Shown here: piece by piece, positions 1-10,875 of the stretch | How positions within the stretch are numbered: the first letter of the stretch is position 1 | Layout of the letters: each line of letters begins with the position of its first letter | NCBI GenBank assembly: GCA_964034945.1 | Contig: OZ035961.1 | Span: 7,826,501 to 7,890,500, forward strand | Direction: 5' to 3' | DNA: 64,000 nt | Source of the DNA: Chrysopilus asiliformis | Taxonomy: Eukaryota; Arthropoda; Insecta; Diptera; Rhagionidae | Notes under the pieces: model-generated | The model's input: only the letters and a program-made list of their open reading frames with translations | What the model was told of the DNA's origin: nothing | Databases searched by the model: none | Program-made: the position numbers and the translations under genes

Positions 1-631
1 AAAATAACCACATATTCATCCATTCATATCGAAATAATTCAGTTATGTATAATTTCGAGAACATAGCAAATACCAATTAATAAAATTGGTAACATACATG
101 AGGGCAATCATAAAGTATGTTATTTATGAAAATGCAATCTCTTAGATTTGATTTGGTTTATCGCCTGTTCGACTGACATAAATGAGTTAAATGGAATACC
201 ATTTAGAAGTTTTTAGTGCTGACTTTTCGATTGGATTTGTTCAACTGCTATAGCGTAAATCGAATGAAATAAATAAAAGCCTTAAGGCATAATCAACAAC
301 CATGTCAATTAACGATTTTCGGTTGAACGGAAACATTTTCTTTCTTATAAAATTCTCAATGGGTTCCGCTTCACCAATTCGGCGGCATCAAGTTCACCTT
401 GTGCACTTGGGCCATCGATTTCACGCAAAAAAATGTTGCCAAAGTGAAAAAAAAGACCAAATCAAAATAGAATAAATTCAAAACTTTAGGCGTTTTCAAA
501 GTCTTAAACTTATATACCAAGGTGTGTAATCTTTTGAATAGAATTTTATGTGTTAAGAATTTCTAAATTTTGTGATACCATTTGTATTTTAACCAAACTA
601 TAGTGTGAATGTTTAACAACAATAGGAGTAT
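1..631. other. AT-rich non-coding flank
   Basis: No open frame of note, no repeat shared with the rest of the window and no splice-like exon was seen before the palindrome that starts at about 632. Confidence 0.5.
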
Positions 632-1233
632 TATATAATCCAGGAAAATTAGGATTTAACCTCTTAAAAAATCCTAGTTAACTGGATTTTTGCACAGACC
701 TTTATTTTGGCATAACAAACAACGTCCCAAAAGTCCATTCCAAAATAGCGCCGGCGTCGTGAGTTATTCAAGGTCAAAGGTCCAAAAAATCAGTTTTTTA
801 CGTTTATCTCACTTTGTACGGGTTGTACGTCTTTTTGAGGTTCAGATGAATTAATCACAATAAAATTCTCTACAAAAAAGGTTAAATACAATTTTCTTGT
901 AGGACAAACAGTTTTCGAGATACAAGTCGTCAAACTATGCGTCGCACAGAGAAATTGCTATTATTCAAGGTCAAAAGTCAAATAAATCGTAAATATCTCT
1001 CTTTGTATGGCCTGTTCGCATTTTTTGTGTTCAGATGAATCGCTCCTCCGGAAATTCTCTACAAAAAAGGTTAAATAAGGTTTTTTTTTAGGGGCAATAG
1101 TTTTCGAGATAGAAGTCCAGACACTGTGAACTGTACATTCGTTTCCCGACCACCATTGAGGTAGAATACAAGGCGCGTTTTTTACATGGTTTCCCCAGTA
1201 GGCCTAATTCATATTCTTTCCACCTTCATTCAT

Positions 1234-1857
1234 TTATTCTTCTTCTGCTTCTGCTTCTTCTTCTTCTTCTCCTTCTTCTTGTTCTTGTTGCCCTTCATCT
1301 TCCATATAGGTATCACCTTCACTTGCATTTAATGTTAAGGTACCAATAAGATCGAGTTCATCATCGACATCGTTTAAATTGTCAAAGGATTCCGTGATAT
1401 CACAAGAAGCAGGATTTAAACATGATTGACCCCGACAAAAGCTACAAACGATGGAGCACGGTAATCCAATTTTTCTGCATCCACAATTGGAACCACAACC
1501 TTTTGTGCAGTTGCAAAAAACGGAATTCAGGAGTTCTTCCGGTGCTGGTGGAAGTAATGTACTAACTGGCTGCAAGACATTGTTGTTGTTGTTAAATGTC
1601 CATCCCCACTGTTGAGGGTCTAAGTCTTTTCCAAGCCAAGTTTGCACCTGATAATATGGTGTTGTGCGGCTCCTATTGTGGGTGGAAGTGAAGATAATTT
1701 AACTGCCTTATTGAGTCTTGTAGATTTAGCGAAACTCAAGTAGCGATAATTGTCGAAGGAGTCTTCAGTTTTTGGAGCTCCGTACATTGCTAAAATAAAA
1801 AGTGTTCCATTTCTGGCAATAATATCCCGTGAGCAATTCTCTTGCTTGAATATTTCG
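1234..1857 (-). pseudogene. C-terminal remnant of a Cys-rich (CXC-like) multicopy protein, left arm plus spacer
   Basis: Read on the minus strand, the spacer and left arm encode one protein tail in two frames. The first part (about 1857-1650) runs through EIFKQENCSRDIIARNGTLF, then a GAPKTEDSFDNYRY segment and KLSSLPPT. A frameshift near 1648 leads into a 137-residue frame with QTWLGKDLDPQQWGW, then a Cys-rich block (CNCTKGCGSNCGCRK, CSIVCSFCRGQSC) and a Glu-rich acidic end. The Cys spacing resembles the CXC (Tesmin/TSO1) fold. From memory, tails of this build (LPPT, QxWLG, WGW, LPPAPEELLN, CXC block) occur in uncharacterised multicopy insect proteins that behave like mobile-element genes; I cannot name the family. 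The 5' portion is missing and the frameshift makes it a probable pseudogene. No function can be assigned. Confidence 0.6.
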
Positions 1858-2351
1858 ACAAGACTCAATAAGGCAGTTAAATTATCTTCACTTCCACCCA
1901 CAATAGGAGCCGCACAACACCATATTATCAGGTGCAAACTTGGCTTGGAAAAGACTTAGACCCTCAACAGTGGGGATGGACATTTAACAACAACAACAAT
2001 GTCTTGCAGCCAGTTAGTACATTACTTCCACCAGCACCGGAAGAACTCCTGAATTCCGTTTTTTGCAACTGCACAAAAGGTTGTGGTTCCAATTGTGGAT
2101 GCAGAAAAATTGGATTACCGTGCTCCATCGTTTGTAGCTTTTGTCGGGGTCAATCATGTTTAAATCCTGCTTCTTGTGATATCACGGAATCCTTTGACAA
2201 TTTAAACGATGTCGATGATGAACTCGATCTTATTGGTACCTTAACATTAAATGCAAGTGAAGGTGATACCTATATGGAAGATGAAGGGCAACAAGAACAA
2301 GAAGAAGGAGAAGAAGAAGAAGAAGAAGAAGCAGAAGCAGAAGAAGAATAA
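1858..2351 (+). pseudogene. Inverted second copy of the same Cys-rich protein tail, right arm
   Basis: The plus strand repeats the tail of the left-arm gene. A 139-residue open frame starts at 1932 (MQTWLGKDLDPQQWGW) and contains the same Cys-rich block and Glu-rich end, with two more acidic residues than the left copy. Sequence upstream (about 1858-1930) encodes the TRLNKAVKLSSLPPT stretch in another frame, so both arms carry the same frameshift and it therefore predates the duplication. Homology to the upstream part of the protein stops at the spacer, leaving this copy without the ENCSRDII/GAPKTED region. The ATG at 1932 is internal to the ancestral protein and is probably not a natural start. 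Confidence 0.6.
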
Positions 2352-3050
2352 ATGAATGAAGGTGGAAAGAATATGAATTAGGCCTACTGGGGAAACCATG
2401 TAAAAAACGCGCCTTGTATTCTACCTCAATGGTGGTCGGGAAACGAATGTACAGTTCACAGTGTCTGGACTTCTATCTCGAAAACTATTGCCCCTACAAA
2501 AAAACCTTATTTAACCTTTTTTGTAGAGAATTTCCGGAGGAGCGATTCATCTGAACACAAAAAATGCGAACAGGCCATACAAAGAGAGATATTTACGATT
2601 TATTTGACTTTTGACCTTGAATAATAGCAATTTCTCTGTGCGACGCATAGTTTGACGACTTGTATCTCGAAAACTGTTTGTCCTACAAGAAAATTGTATT
2701 TAACCTTTTTTGTAGAGAATTTTATTGTGATTAATTCATCTGAACCTCAAAAAGACGTACAACCCGTACAAAGTGAGATAAACGTAAAAAACTGATTTTT
2801 TGGACCTTTGACCTTGAATAACTCACGACGCCGGCGCTATTTTGGAATGGACTTTTGGGACGTTGTTTGTTATGCCAAAATAAAGGTCTGTGCAAAAATC
2901 CAGTTAACTAGGATTTTTTAAGAGGTTCATGCTTTTTTTCGCCTAATTTTCCTGTATTATATAAGATATATGATAGCCTATGGCTGTTGCGACAAACCCA
3001 ATGCAAACCTTCAAATGCCTTTATTTTAACACTGCACTCAATATGCACTC

Positions 3051-3448
3051 TTAAAGTGCCGCTCCACATGAGAGTAAATACGCGAGTAACTCTCAAAAAC
3101 TTTCGAGAGTTACTCGCAGGCGGTTGTCTCTTTGAGAGTTAATTTCGGCGATTTTTCTCTTTTCAAGACCAATATCTTGATATTTTTGACATCTTGCTTT
3201 GGCGAGTTTTCGAGAGCTACTAGCGAAATTCAAACGCCGTTCGTATCTGGCGAGCAACTCTCCGAGAGTTCAGTGGGTGCGTGTCGACTAGAGAGTAGAA
3301 TCACTTTTGACAGCTCGCAGAAACTAGCTCACGAGTTTTTGCGATTTCCTGCGAGCGACTCTCAGAGACGTGTCCATTTGTGAGTAGAGCTGCTATCGAG
3401 AGGTTCTCGCCGGCATTTACCTTATTACTCATGTGGAACGGCACCTTA
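3051..3448. mobile_element. TTAA-flanked MITE with imperfect TIRs
   Basis: Left end TTAA-AGTGCCGCTCCACATGAG and right end CTCATGTGGAACGGCACC-TTAA match at 16 of 18 terminal positions in inverted orientation. The TTAA on each side fits a piggyBac-type target duplication. The 390 bp interior has no transposase and is rich in inverted GCGAGTAACTCTC / CGAGAGTTACTCGC sub-repeats. The 83-codon open frame inside (3132-3383) is a by-product of these repeats. Confidence 0.65.
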
Positions 3449-3450
3449 AG

Positions 3451-6000
3451 TTATAATGAAGGATGACTGGAGAAGGTATCGTTATGGTCGTCCACTTTAT
3501 GATCTTCCAAGTATTTTTTAAGGTTTTATACATCAGTCATCTTATCTCTTTTACCACCAGTTCCAACTTGCCCTATTAAATATAAATGATTGAAAAAAAA
3601 ATCAAAGTATTAAAATTTTTACATTTAAATTTTTTTAAGTTACATCTTACACCATAATCTGTTGGCAAGATCTCGTTTGGAGATTATTAAATGATAAAGC
3701 TTATTTTTTTTATTTTGTTTTTTAATTTTTTTTTCAAATTTTTATTTTTTTTATTTTTTTATAAAATAAAAAACAAAAATAACAAAGTATTATTAATTTA
3801 CGTTAATAACTTAATATAAAAAGTTTCAAAAAAAAAATTAAACTAAAGGAAAATAAATATAATAAAACCAACGACCAATCGGAACAAAATATGAAAAACC
3901 GCATTAAGACTCACGATAATTTAGCAATAAAAATCAAAAGCGAATTCAAATTCTATTCAAGCCATTAGCATATCTTTCTATCATTTCAAATGGTGGATTA
4001 GGCAAACACCACTTGAAGAATTTAAGAGTTTTGCAATATATTTTGAATGCATTAAATGTTTAGCACACAGCATTTTACCTGGTCGCCTCAAGAAATTTTA
4101 TGCAGCGACGCGTGCCTATTGTTGAAGTAAACTTCGTGTTTTACTATTTTCCCAATGCTGCAAAAATCTTTGCTATTTTCCTCTTAAAGTCTTCTTTTTT
4201 TCTACCTGTTTTCATTTTAATTGAGTTACGATAGTTTCATAGGAACAGGTATATTCGCTTCAACGGATTTGTTTCGACGACCGGCGGCGACCAACGGCGG
4301 TCGCAATCAGCTAGCGGTGGGCTGTACCGGTGCGATTTGATCGCCCACCTAGCCCATAATATTTGGATTACAGGTAAGAAAACAAAAGTCGGTATGTACC
4401 GAAGTATATGACGATATATCTTCAAATTATCGCATGAAACTCAGAATATTTTTTTTAAGACGGATACATTGCACCTACATAAAATCAATACGGGGCTAAA
4501 TCTATCCGAGCTCCACTTTGATCATTCGGATAAATTCCCATGGAACCTGTGGCGTTTTGCTCCAGTGATTCTGCCATATCAATTTGGTCGCGGTGCAGTA
4601 TGCGTCCCAAGAAGGAGCACTTCCTCCTTTGCGTCTAGATCAATCTTTATAGGGACGGGCAACGACGACTGATCATAAGACTTCAGTTGTTATTAATATG
4701 AGGTTTGTTTCCAAACTGCAATGCGCACCGAACGTGAAATTTTTGATATAAATGGCCACCATGTAGTCGTACTTGTGACGCAAGAAAATGATTTATAAGA
4801 ATTTTAATGTAGGGATTGGCTTTAAATGAAAACATTTTCGGATGTCTTAATATTTTCATTTCTCAGCATTGTAACGGTAATTTAGGTGCGTATATTTTAA
4901 ATATTTTCCTTGGAGCTTGAAATAACAAGAATATTATTATTGATTTGACCGCAGAAAATTTTTACTATGAAAATTGTTTAAGGCTTTTTCAGCGCCTCGG
5001 AATTTAAATTATCGTTCCGGATTGTTCGATTTAGTCTTGAAATTGAAAATTTTCGACTGCGGCGCAACTTCTGCTGTGTGCTAAAAAAACAAATACCACA
5101 AAAAGCGACAGAAAAGTTCTCAATTCTTCATTTTTAATTGAAACAATAGAGATTTGGAAAAATGTTCACAGGAAGCTACAATTTTTGGTTCCAAGAATTC
5201 ATCGTCGAACCATCCATCAGACCAACATGTTAAATCTCTGTTGGTGACTTGATCACGAAGGATGAGGACAAGCAGGAGAGTTCAAACTTCTCTACATACC
5301 AAAACAATTTTTCCGTTCGTGAATCATACTATTTGGTTGAATTCTAGAATCAATTTAAAACGTCAATTCTACATTTCGTTTTTCGCCCACCAAACCATGC
5401 TTTTATTACTGTTTGGCCCGCAGGAAATTTTCACCGCACGAAAACTTTTTAGGGGTGGAATATATTATTTCAAATTAAAAATTAATTTTATTACATTCAA
5501 CAGTTCACCGAGAGCAATCCAGTACTTGAATTGAAATGGTTTCGAGAGAAACAAATATTCCAGATGTCCAATAAGATGATGAAATTGATGTTCAAATTTC
5601 AGTGTTCGGTCTCTAATGACATTTAAGGGCAACAAAAATGTCCTTATACCAATTATTCCCGGAAAAATGAGTCTCTCAAGGTCCTGAGAGTTGTTGATTT
5701 CGAACACAATATGGAAATGTCAAGATTTGTACCTGTAAGGATAACGCGAACATGCAATGGTTTTTTCTCCGAAATTTAAATTAGAAATTTTCGTATCAGG
5801 CTTCAAACCTTAGATATTGGATTTTTATCAATTTTTTTAAAGGAAAACATTATGTCTGCTTTCCTTACAGGTCCTTAGAATTCAATTAGCTAAAGTTCTA
5901 CATTAGATTTGCGTTAAATTACCGCCAGAACCGCGCGATGGTGATTTTCCTGAGAACAATTGAAAAAAGGACATATCCTTAAAATGTCTTTAAAATCCGA
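3451..6000. other. AT-rich non-coding stretch
   Basis: Long A and T runs at about 3590-3850, then unique AT-rich sequence. Only short unconserved frames are present. No exon with plausible splice sites and no repeat shared with the rest of the window was recognised. Confidence 0.45.
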
Positions 6001-6530
6001 ATTTTGAAATTTGAATATCAGATTCGCGATCAACGGTCATAAATAACCAATCGACGGATTTACATCAAAAATTGACAGGATCGTACCACTCCAGGAACAA
6101 CCACCATCCCTGTAGAATTTTATGGCCAATCTCTTTTAGTTTTCGAGAAATCTTGTACACAGACTGACAGATAAAAAGACATTTTTGTAATAATGTTTTT
6201 TAAGCAAAATTAAGAGGTCGAAATTTTTCGTGAATACAATACTTTATTATACAGTAATCCCTCCAACTGCGCAGTAGAAACGTTCCACAAAAAGAGCGGG
6301 CAAACCGAAACCGCGCACTGTGAACCCTACTTTGTATCAAATTTTGGGGTTAGGAACATGTTTTTTTAAACGAAAATTATAACAAAACCGCGCAGCTGCA
6401 AAATTTTTACCGCGCAATTCGAAATTTTTGTATTAAAAACTGAACTGCGCAGTTGCGAAACCGCGCACTTAAAAACCGCGCAGTTGGAGGGATTACTGTA
6501 CTTCGTATAAGAAAGTAAAAATACTAGTAG
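6001..6530 (-). repeat. Family C interspersed repeat, interrupted by a MITE
   Basis: The reverse complement of 6001-6250 plus 6501-6530 matches the repeat at 10050-10440. Shared landmarks are GTAATAAAGTATTGTATTC-like sequence, AAATTTCGACCTCTTAATTT, a degenerate CAGTCTG microsatellite, and CTAATAGAGCTAGCGCCATG-like sequence followed by GGGACGATCCT. The match is broken exactly by the TA-flanked MITE at 6252-6498. Confidence 0.65.
6252..6498. mobile_element. 247 bp pogo/Tigger-type MITE with TA target duplication
   Basis: Ends are perfect inverted repeats of 21 bp beginning CAGTAATCCCTCCAACTG, flanked by TA on both sides. The interior carries several CCGCGCAGTT / AACTGCGCAG sub-repeats and no coding capacity. 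The TIR start CAGTAATCCC resembles pogo/Tigger termini, so mobilisation by a pogo-type transposase is inferred. The family-C copy at about 10073 shows the unoccupied target (TTATTATA followed by CTNCGTA), which confirms both element borders. A second copy lies at 18733. Confidence 0.85.
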
Positions 6531-7600
6531 ACCCGCTATGGTCACTTTTAAATATTTCCTTACTTCATTCTTTGGCAAAATACAAAAAAAAAAAAACAGT
6601 TTTTTTTAAATTTTACTATCGTATGTCTTCTTTTACATGTGGTCATAAATGAAGTTTAATTGTATGAATTTTCTTTTGAAAATCGCTCTGAATTGAACAT
6701 GCTGAAGTGATGTTCACAAAAGTATGCTTCCTTGACTAAAATGTTAGAAGATATCAAATTATTTTCATGTGCCAATCTTGTGAAAATTAATTTATATGTT
6801 GCTACTACAGTAAATGTATTAAAATTAAACCTTTACTTTGCATAATGACGATGTAATGGTACTCATGTGTAACTGACAAGCATCGATGACGTGAAAATCA
6901 TTTATCATATTAATAAACTCACAATCAATTTATTTCTATCGCAGTTTAATATCACTTATCACAAATTAGTAGCGTAATTAATTTTAATTTATCTGCATAC
7001 ATGCGTGTTCAATGAACATACCCAGCAGCAGTTTTCTGTTCATCGAGGTGGTTGAAGCACTCCTCTCCCCTAAGCACTCCCCCAGCCCAAAACACGTTAA
7101 CTTTATGTGCGTTTCGTCGAATCGTGTGGAAATTTTTTCAACCTTACAGCCTCCAAGCCAAGGTAAAGCAGCTGCCTGTGCATATGAAATTTTCCAAAAA
7201 TAGAAAAAGAAAATTGCGTAAAAAGTTAATATGGAAATTAATGATTGAAAAGCACTCTCTCTGTACGTTGATATTTTTATCTATTTTTTTTTTGTATACC
7301 TAGAAGCAAGTGGCAAAGGGAACCCTTCTTAATTCATTTATTATGCATCAAAGTCTATCAATTTCATGCTGTGAAACTGTGTAAATGAGTATTATTGTAT
7401 AAATCAATTAATGAATGAATTTAGCTGCAATTTACGAGGTAATTTAAATTAGCATCGCAGAAAATTATAAATAACTTACATAATTTTATTTGACATAAGG
7501 AATCCGGATGTTTAATGCATTTATTTGAGAAGAAACTGTTATTTTAAAAAACACATTAAAAACGGGATTGTTTATCCAACTGGTGTAAATTTATTTTCTC
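6531..7600. other. AT-rich non-coding stretch
   Basis: Unique sequence with TTAATT/ATTAAT-rich segments at 6880-7500. Two short overlapping frames (7012-7303) have no recognisable domain and no splice support. Confidence 0.4.
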
Positions 7601-7682
7601 CAGTTTTTGTACGTTTCAGAATATTTAAAAAAAAAACACGGTTTTGTTAAGGTTTTAAAAAAATCTAGTTTTCTCTTAGTAC

Positions 7683-7985
7683 TTGCTCAAGCGAACAAAA
7701 AAAGATGCGCCAGAAACTACTACTGCACTACGAATTGGTTCCTTATCAGCCATTTTCTCCACTCCCTCCGATTATTATTTATTTCCAAATTTGAAGAAAC
7801 GGCTCGGTGGTAAGATATTTGGGTCGAACGAGGAGGTCATCGCTGAAACAGAAGTCGAATTGGAGTATCGTTGGACGAAGTATATCGCCCTAAATGAAGA
7901 CTATGTTGAGAAATATTATGAGTTTTCGCGAAAAAAAAAATTTGTTCTTTGCCTAGGACGATTACTTTTCAGCCCGCCCTCGTAA
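7683..7985 (+). pseudogene. Fossil mariner transposase, C-terminal fragment
   Basis: The frame contains SDYYLFPNLKKRLGGK, SNEEVIAETE and RWTKYIALNEDYVEK, which together are the conserved C-terminus of mariner-family (Tc1/mariner, DD34D) transposases. Just upstream, YELVPYQPFSP is readable in another frame, where mariners have the PPYSPDLAPSD motif. A short deletion there removes the DLA codons, including the third catalytic aspartate, and shifts the frame. A second in-frame deletion removes the DKSYY...GIKKLE part between IAETE and RWTK. The rest of the transposase and both terminal repeats were not found. This is a dead 3' remnant. Confidence 0.8.
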
Positions 7986-8122
7986 ATCGTCTATTCATTT
8001 AAAAACTTAAACATGACTTGGATCAAAATCAAATCAAAGCGAAAAATCATTAAATATGCACCTCAGGCGAAGTATTTCGTGCAATGATTAAAATAAAGAG
8101 TTACACAGTCTTAATAAAAATA

Positions 8123-8663
8123 TGATGGTCTATGTTGGAGCTAAATTTCAGGCCAATCGGCTCGGTAGTTTCCCCGCGAAAGGGTAACATAGAGAAAGAG
8201 CTAAGTTTCTAGATCACTTTACCCCCTCCCCTTACTCTCCCACCTCTCGGGCTACTTTTTAATGGATCTATGTTGGAGCTGGACCCCCGACGAACATCTA
8301 TGCTAAATTTTAGGCCAATCGGTTCAGTAGTTTCCCCACGAAAGAGTAACACAGAGGGAAAACTAAGTTTCGACATTACTTTACCCCTTCCCCTTACTCC
8401 CCCCACCTCTCGGGCTACTTTTTAATGGGTTCATGTTGGAGCTGGACCCCCGCCGAACATCTATGCCAAATTTCAGGCCAATCGGTTCAGTAGTTTCCCC
8501 GCAAAAGAGTAACATAGCGCAAAAACTAAGTTTAGAAATCACTTTACCCCCTCCCCAGAACTACCACAGACACTCATGCCAATTTTCAAGTCACAGACAG
8601 ACAGATAGACAGACAGACAGACAGACACCAACTCATTTTTATATATTAGTATGATTAGTATGA
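8123..8663 (-). mobile_element. Helitron-like non-autonomous repeat with expanded internal modules, 3' end lost
   Basis: On the minus strand it begins TCATACTAATCATACTAATA, followed by a GTCTGTCTGTCTG microsatellite, as in the copies at 29956, 34513, 51700, 56963 and 63929. It holds three tandem copies of a module of about 130 bp (GGCCAATCGGTTCAGTAGTT, CCCCGCGAAAGAGTAACA, CTTTACCCCCTCCCCTTACT), whereas other copies have one or two. The hairpin plus CTAG terminus seen in complete copies is missing at its plus-strand left edge. The recurrent open frame (MLELDPRRTSMPNFRPIGSV) comes from the module and is not a known domain. Confidence 0.75.
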
Positions 8664-8754
8664 TGAACAGCACATGACTTTCTGATACCAAATCTACGCT
8701 CACGCGCAATTTAGAATTATAACCCGACGAATAAAATTTTAGTTTATATAAAAA

Positions 8755-9050
8755 TATAAATTTTTGTTTTACGAAATCTCAAATATCTCGATAACGGTCA
8801 AAGATATCGATTTACGATGGTAGGAAAAAATGTAGAGAAGTTTATTATCTTTAATTTTTCATTTAACTGTTTTTTCGATAAAATTGAAAATTTTCCAGGA
8901 ATTCACAAAAATCAAACATTTTAATTTTTAATAAAAATATCTCGATAAAAAATTGTGGATAATGTTGTTCTCTTCAATTTATTTCATTTATTGAACTACC
9001 AACAACCTGTTAGTTTTCGAGTTAATTACAAAAAACTTAATTAGTTTAAA
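8755..9050 (+). repeat. Family H repeat (AACGGTMAAAGATATCGA type)
   Basis: Aligns by eye with the reverse complement of 10480-10875. Both contain ATCTCGATAACGGTCAAAGA-like, TTAATTATTCTTTTAACTG-like and CTGTTAGTTTTCGAGTTAAT-like blocks in the same order. Non-coding and strongly diverged between copies. Class unknown. Confidence 0.55.
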
Positions 9051-10049
9051 TAATGGTAAATGAAGAGTAAGCAAAATGAGTAGGGGGGGAGTCAGCCCCA
9101 AGTGCTACATTTTCAGGCTAAAAATTCTTGAAAATAATACACAGAAGAATAATGACGATATAATGGAAAATTTAAATTTGTAGTAACGACGGCAAAAAGC
9201 TACCACAAGTTAATCGACAATTACAAATAAGTGGTTTCCTATCCATTCATCACATTATAGTATAAACCACATTCTGTGAGTATGTAAATTCAATCTTATC
9301 TGCACATCTGTTGATTGTCAAATAGAGGAAATTCAACTCAAAATTACCACTAATGATCACTTTCAATATAGTCAAGTAATGAAAATTTAATGTGATGCAT
9401 TAATTAATTAATGGAAATTACACTTTTAGGCTCTAGTTGAACCAATAATGTTGCAAAGAGAACATTCTTTCTAATAATTTGTTTATAATTGACTAATCCT
9501 GACATCAAACCTGGTTAGTTCTATAAATCAAATTTTATCTGAATAAACTGTTTACATTACCTTGAAATCTTGTCGTTTATTACAATTATTAAATATCCAG
9601 CAACAGCATTTTATCTGTCCAATCTCTTCTGAGAAAATTAAATTAAGCTGACATCAAACAATTAAGTGCATACCTATTTTCTTATATCAATTACAGTTAG
9701 TGTAAAAATATTTTCAGTTATTAAAATTATGAGCTTAATTAAATTAGAGTAATTTTCTGTTTTATTGAGTAAATGCAGATCATAACGGATATTCAAATTA
9801 CTGGGTGCGATAATTATAGTCGTATTAAAATAGCATTTTCATTAGTACGGATCTAACATGATTATAGGAGTTTAGTGATTTTCATCCCGGCGAATTTTAT
9901 TCTGTGACACGAAACTCGTGTTGCACGAGCAGAGAAATTGATCTCGGAAAATGTCTCTTCTGGAATTTTTTCTGAGGAGTTTTCGGGAATTAATTTGAGT
10001 ACTAAGAACACGCAAAATAAGTTCTAGGAGAGAAAAATCGTAAATCTAA
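9051..10049. other. AT-rich non-coding stretch
   Basis: Unique sequence. No gene, splice-supported exon or shared repeat was seen. Confidence 0.4.
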
Positions 10050-10440
10050 ACGTTTTTTTACTTTCTTCTACGGAGTATAATAAAGTATTGTATTCATGAA
10101 AAATTTCGACCTCTTAATTTTGCCTAAAAAACATTTCCCGATCACTCCTGAGTCGATTGGAGTCATATTTAAAAAATCTCTTTCTGTCTGTCAGTCTGTC
10201 TGTCAGTCTGTCAGTCTGTCAGTCTGTCTGTCTGTCAGTCTGTCAGTCTGTGTACAAGATTTCTCAAAAACTAATAGAGCTAGCGCCATGAAATTTTATA
10301 GGCATGTTGGGTCCTGAAATGGGACGATCCTATCAACTTTTGGTGGAAATCCGTTAACCGGAAGTATCCAAAATGGCGGTTTTTCAAAAATCGCAATTTC
10401 GTTTTTCTCGATTTACTCCCAAACTACGCGTTTTTTAGTG
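10050..10440 (+). repeat. Family C repeat, uninterrupted copy
   Basis: Counterpart of 6001-6530 without the MITE. It contains a CAGTCTGTCTGT microsatellite at 10185-10250 followed by TGTACAAGATTTCTCAAAAACTAATAG-like sequence (10251-10280) and GGGACGATCCTATCAACTTT. The open frame across the microsatellite is not a gene. Confidence 0.65.
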
Positions 10441-10479
10441 GCCTTAAGTATGACAAAACTTGGAGAAAATAAAATTTCC

Positions 10480-10875
10480 CACACTTTTGTCTTTAGCTAT
10501 AACTCGATATCTCCACCTGTTATCGAGATAAACCGTTATTTCCAAAAAAAACAGTTTTTTGCGATTATCTCGAAAACTAACGGGTTTTTGCTGACTGAAA
10601 GTATGAAGTGAATTAATGAGAATGGCATTCTGCATAATTTTGTTTTTTACCGTTATCCGTTATCTTTTACCGTTATTGAGATATTTTCATTAATATGTAA
10701 AAAATCATATTTTTGTGAATAATTTGCAAACTAACGGTTTTTCGACAAATCAGTTAAAAGAATAATTAAAGATGTTAACATTTTCTACATTTTTGCCATT
10801 TACCGTAAATTGATATCTTTTACCGTTCTCAAGTTATCTCAAATTTTGTACGTTTTTGATATTTTTGGATGAACC
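10480..10875 (-). repeat. Family H repeat, opposite orientation
   Basis: Diverged inverted relative of 8755-9050, directly following the family-C copy. It includes four near-repeats of TTACCGTTATNGAGATAT on the plus strand. Confidence 0.55.

Larger units (their letters stand above)
632..2963. mobile_element. 2.3 kb foldback palindrome with about 1.07 kb arms
   Basis: Sequence from about 632 to 1726 is repeated in reverse complement from about 1858 to 2963, around a single-copy spacer at about 1727-1857. The outer ends read TATATAATCCAGGAAAATTA on the left and nearly the same in reverse on the right. The arms are not identical: the right arm has two extra GAA-type codons in the acidic tract, and the outermost 30 bases differ by an indel. 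Each arm carries the 3' part of one Cys-rich protein gene. Outside that gene lie two tandem modules of about 160-210 bp, each beginning with a GACTTNTATCTCGAAAACT-like motif and ending in TTGACCTTGAATAA. The spacer continues the minus-strand gene, so the right arm looks like an inverted duplicate of the 3' half of one element. A transcript across it could fold into a long hairpin. A sequencing or assembly chimera is the alternative, but the arm differences argue against a simple read artefact. Confidence 0.85.
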
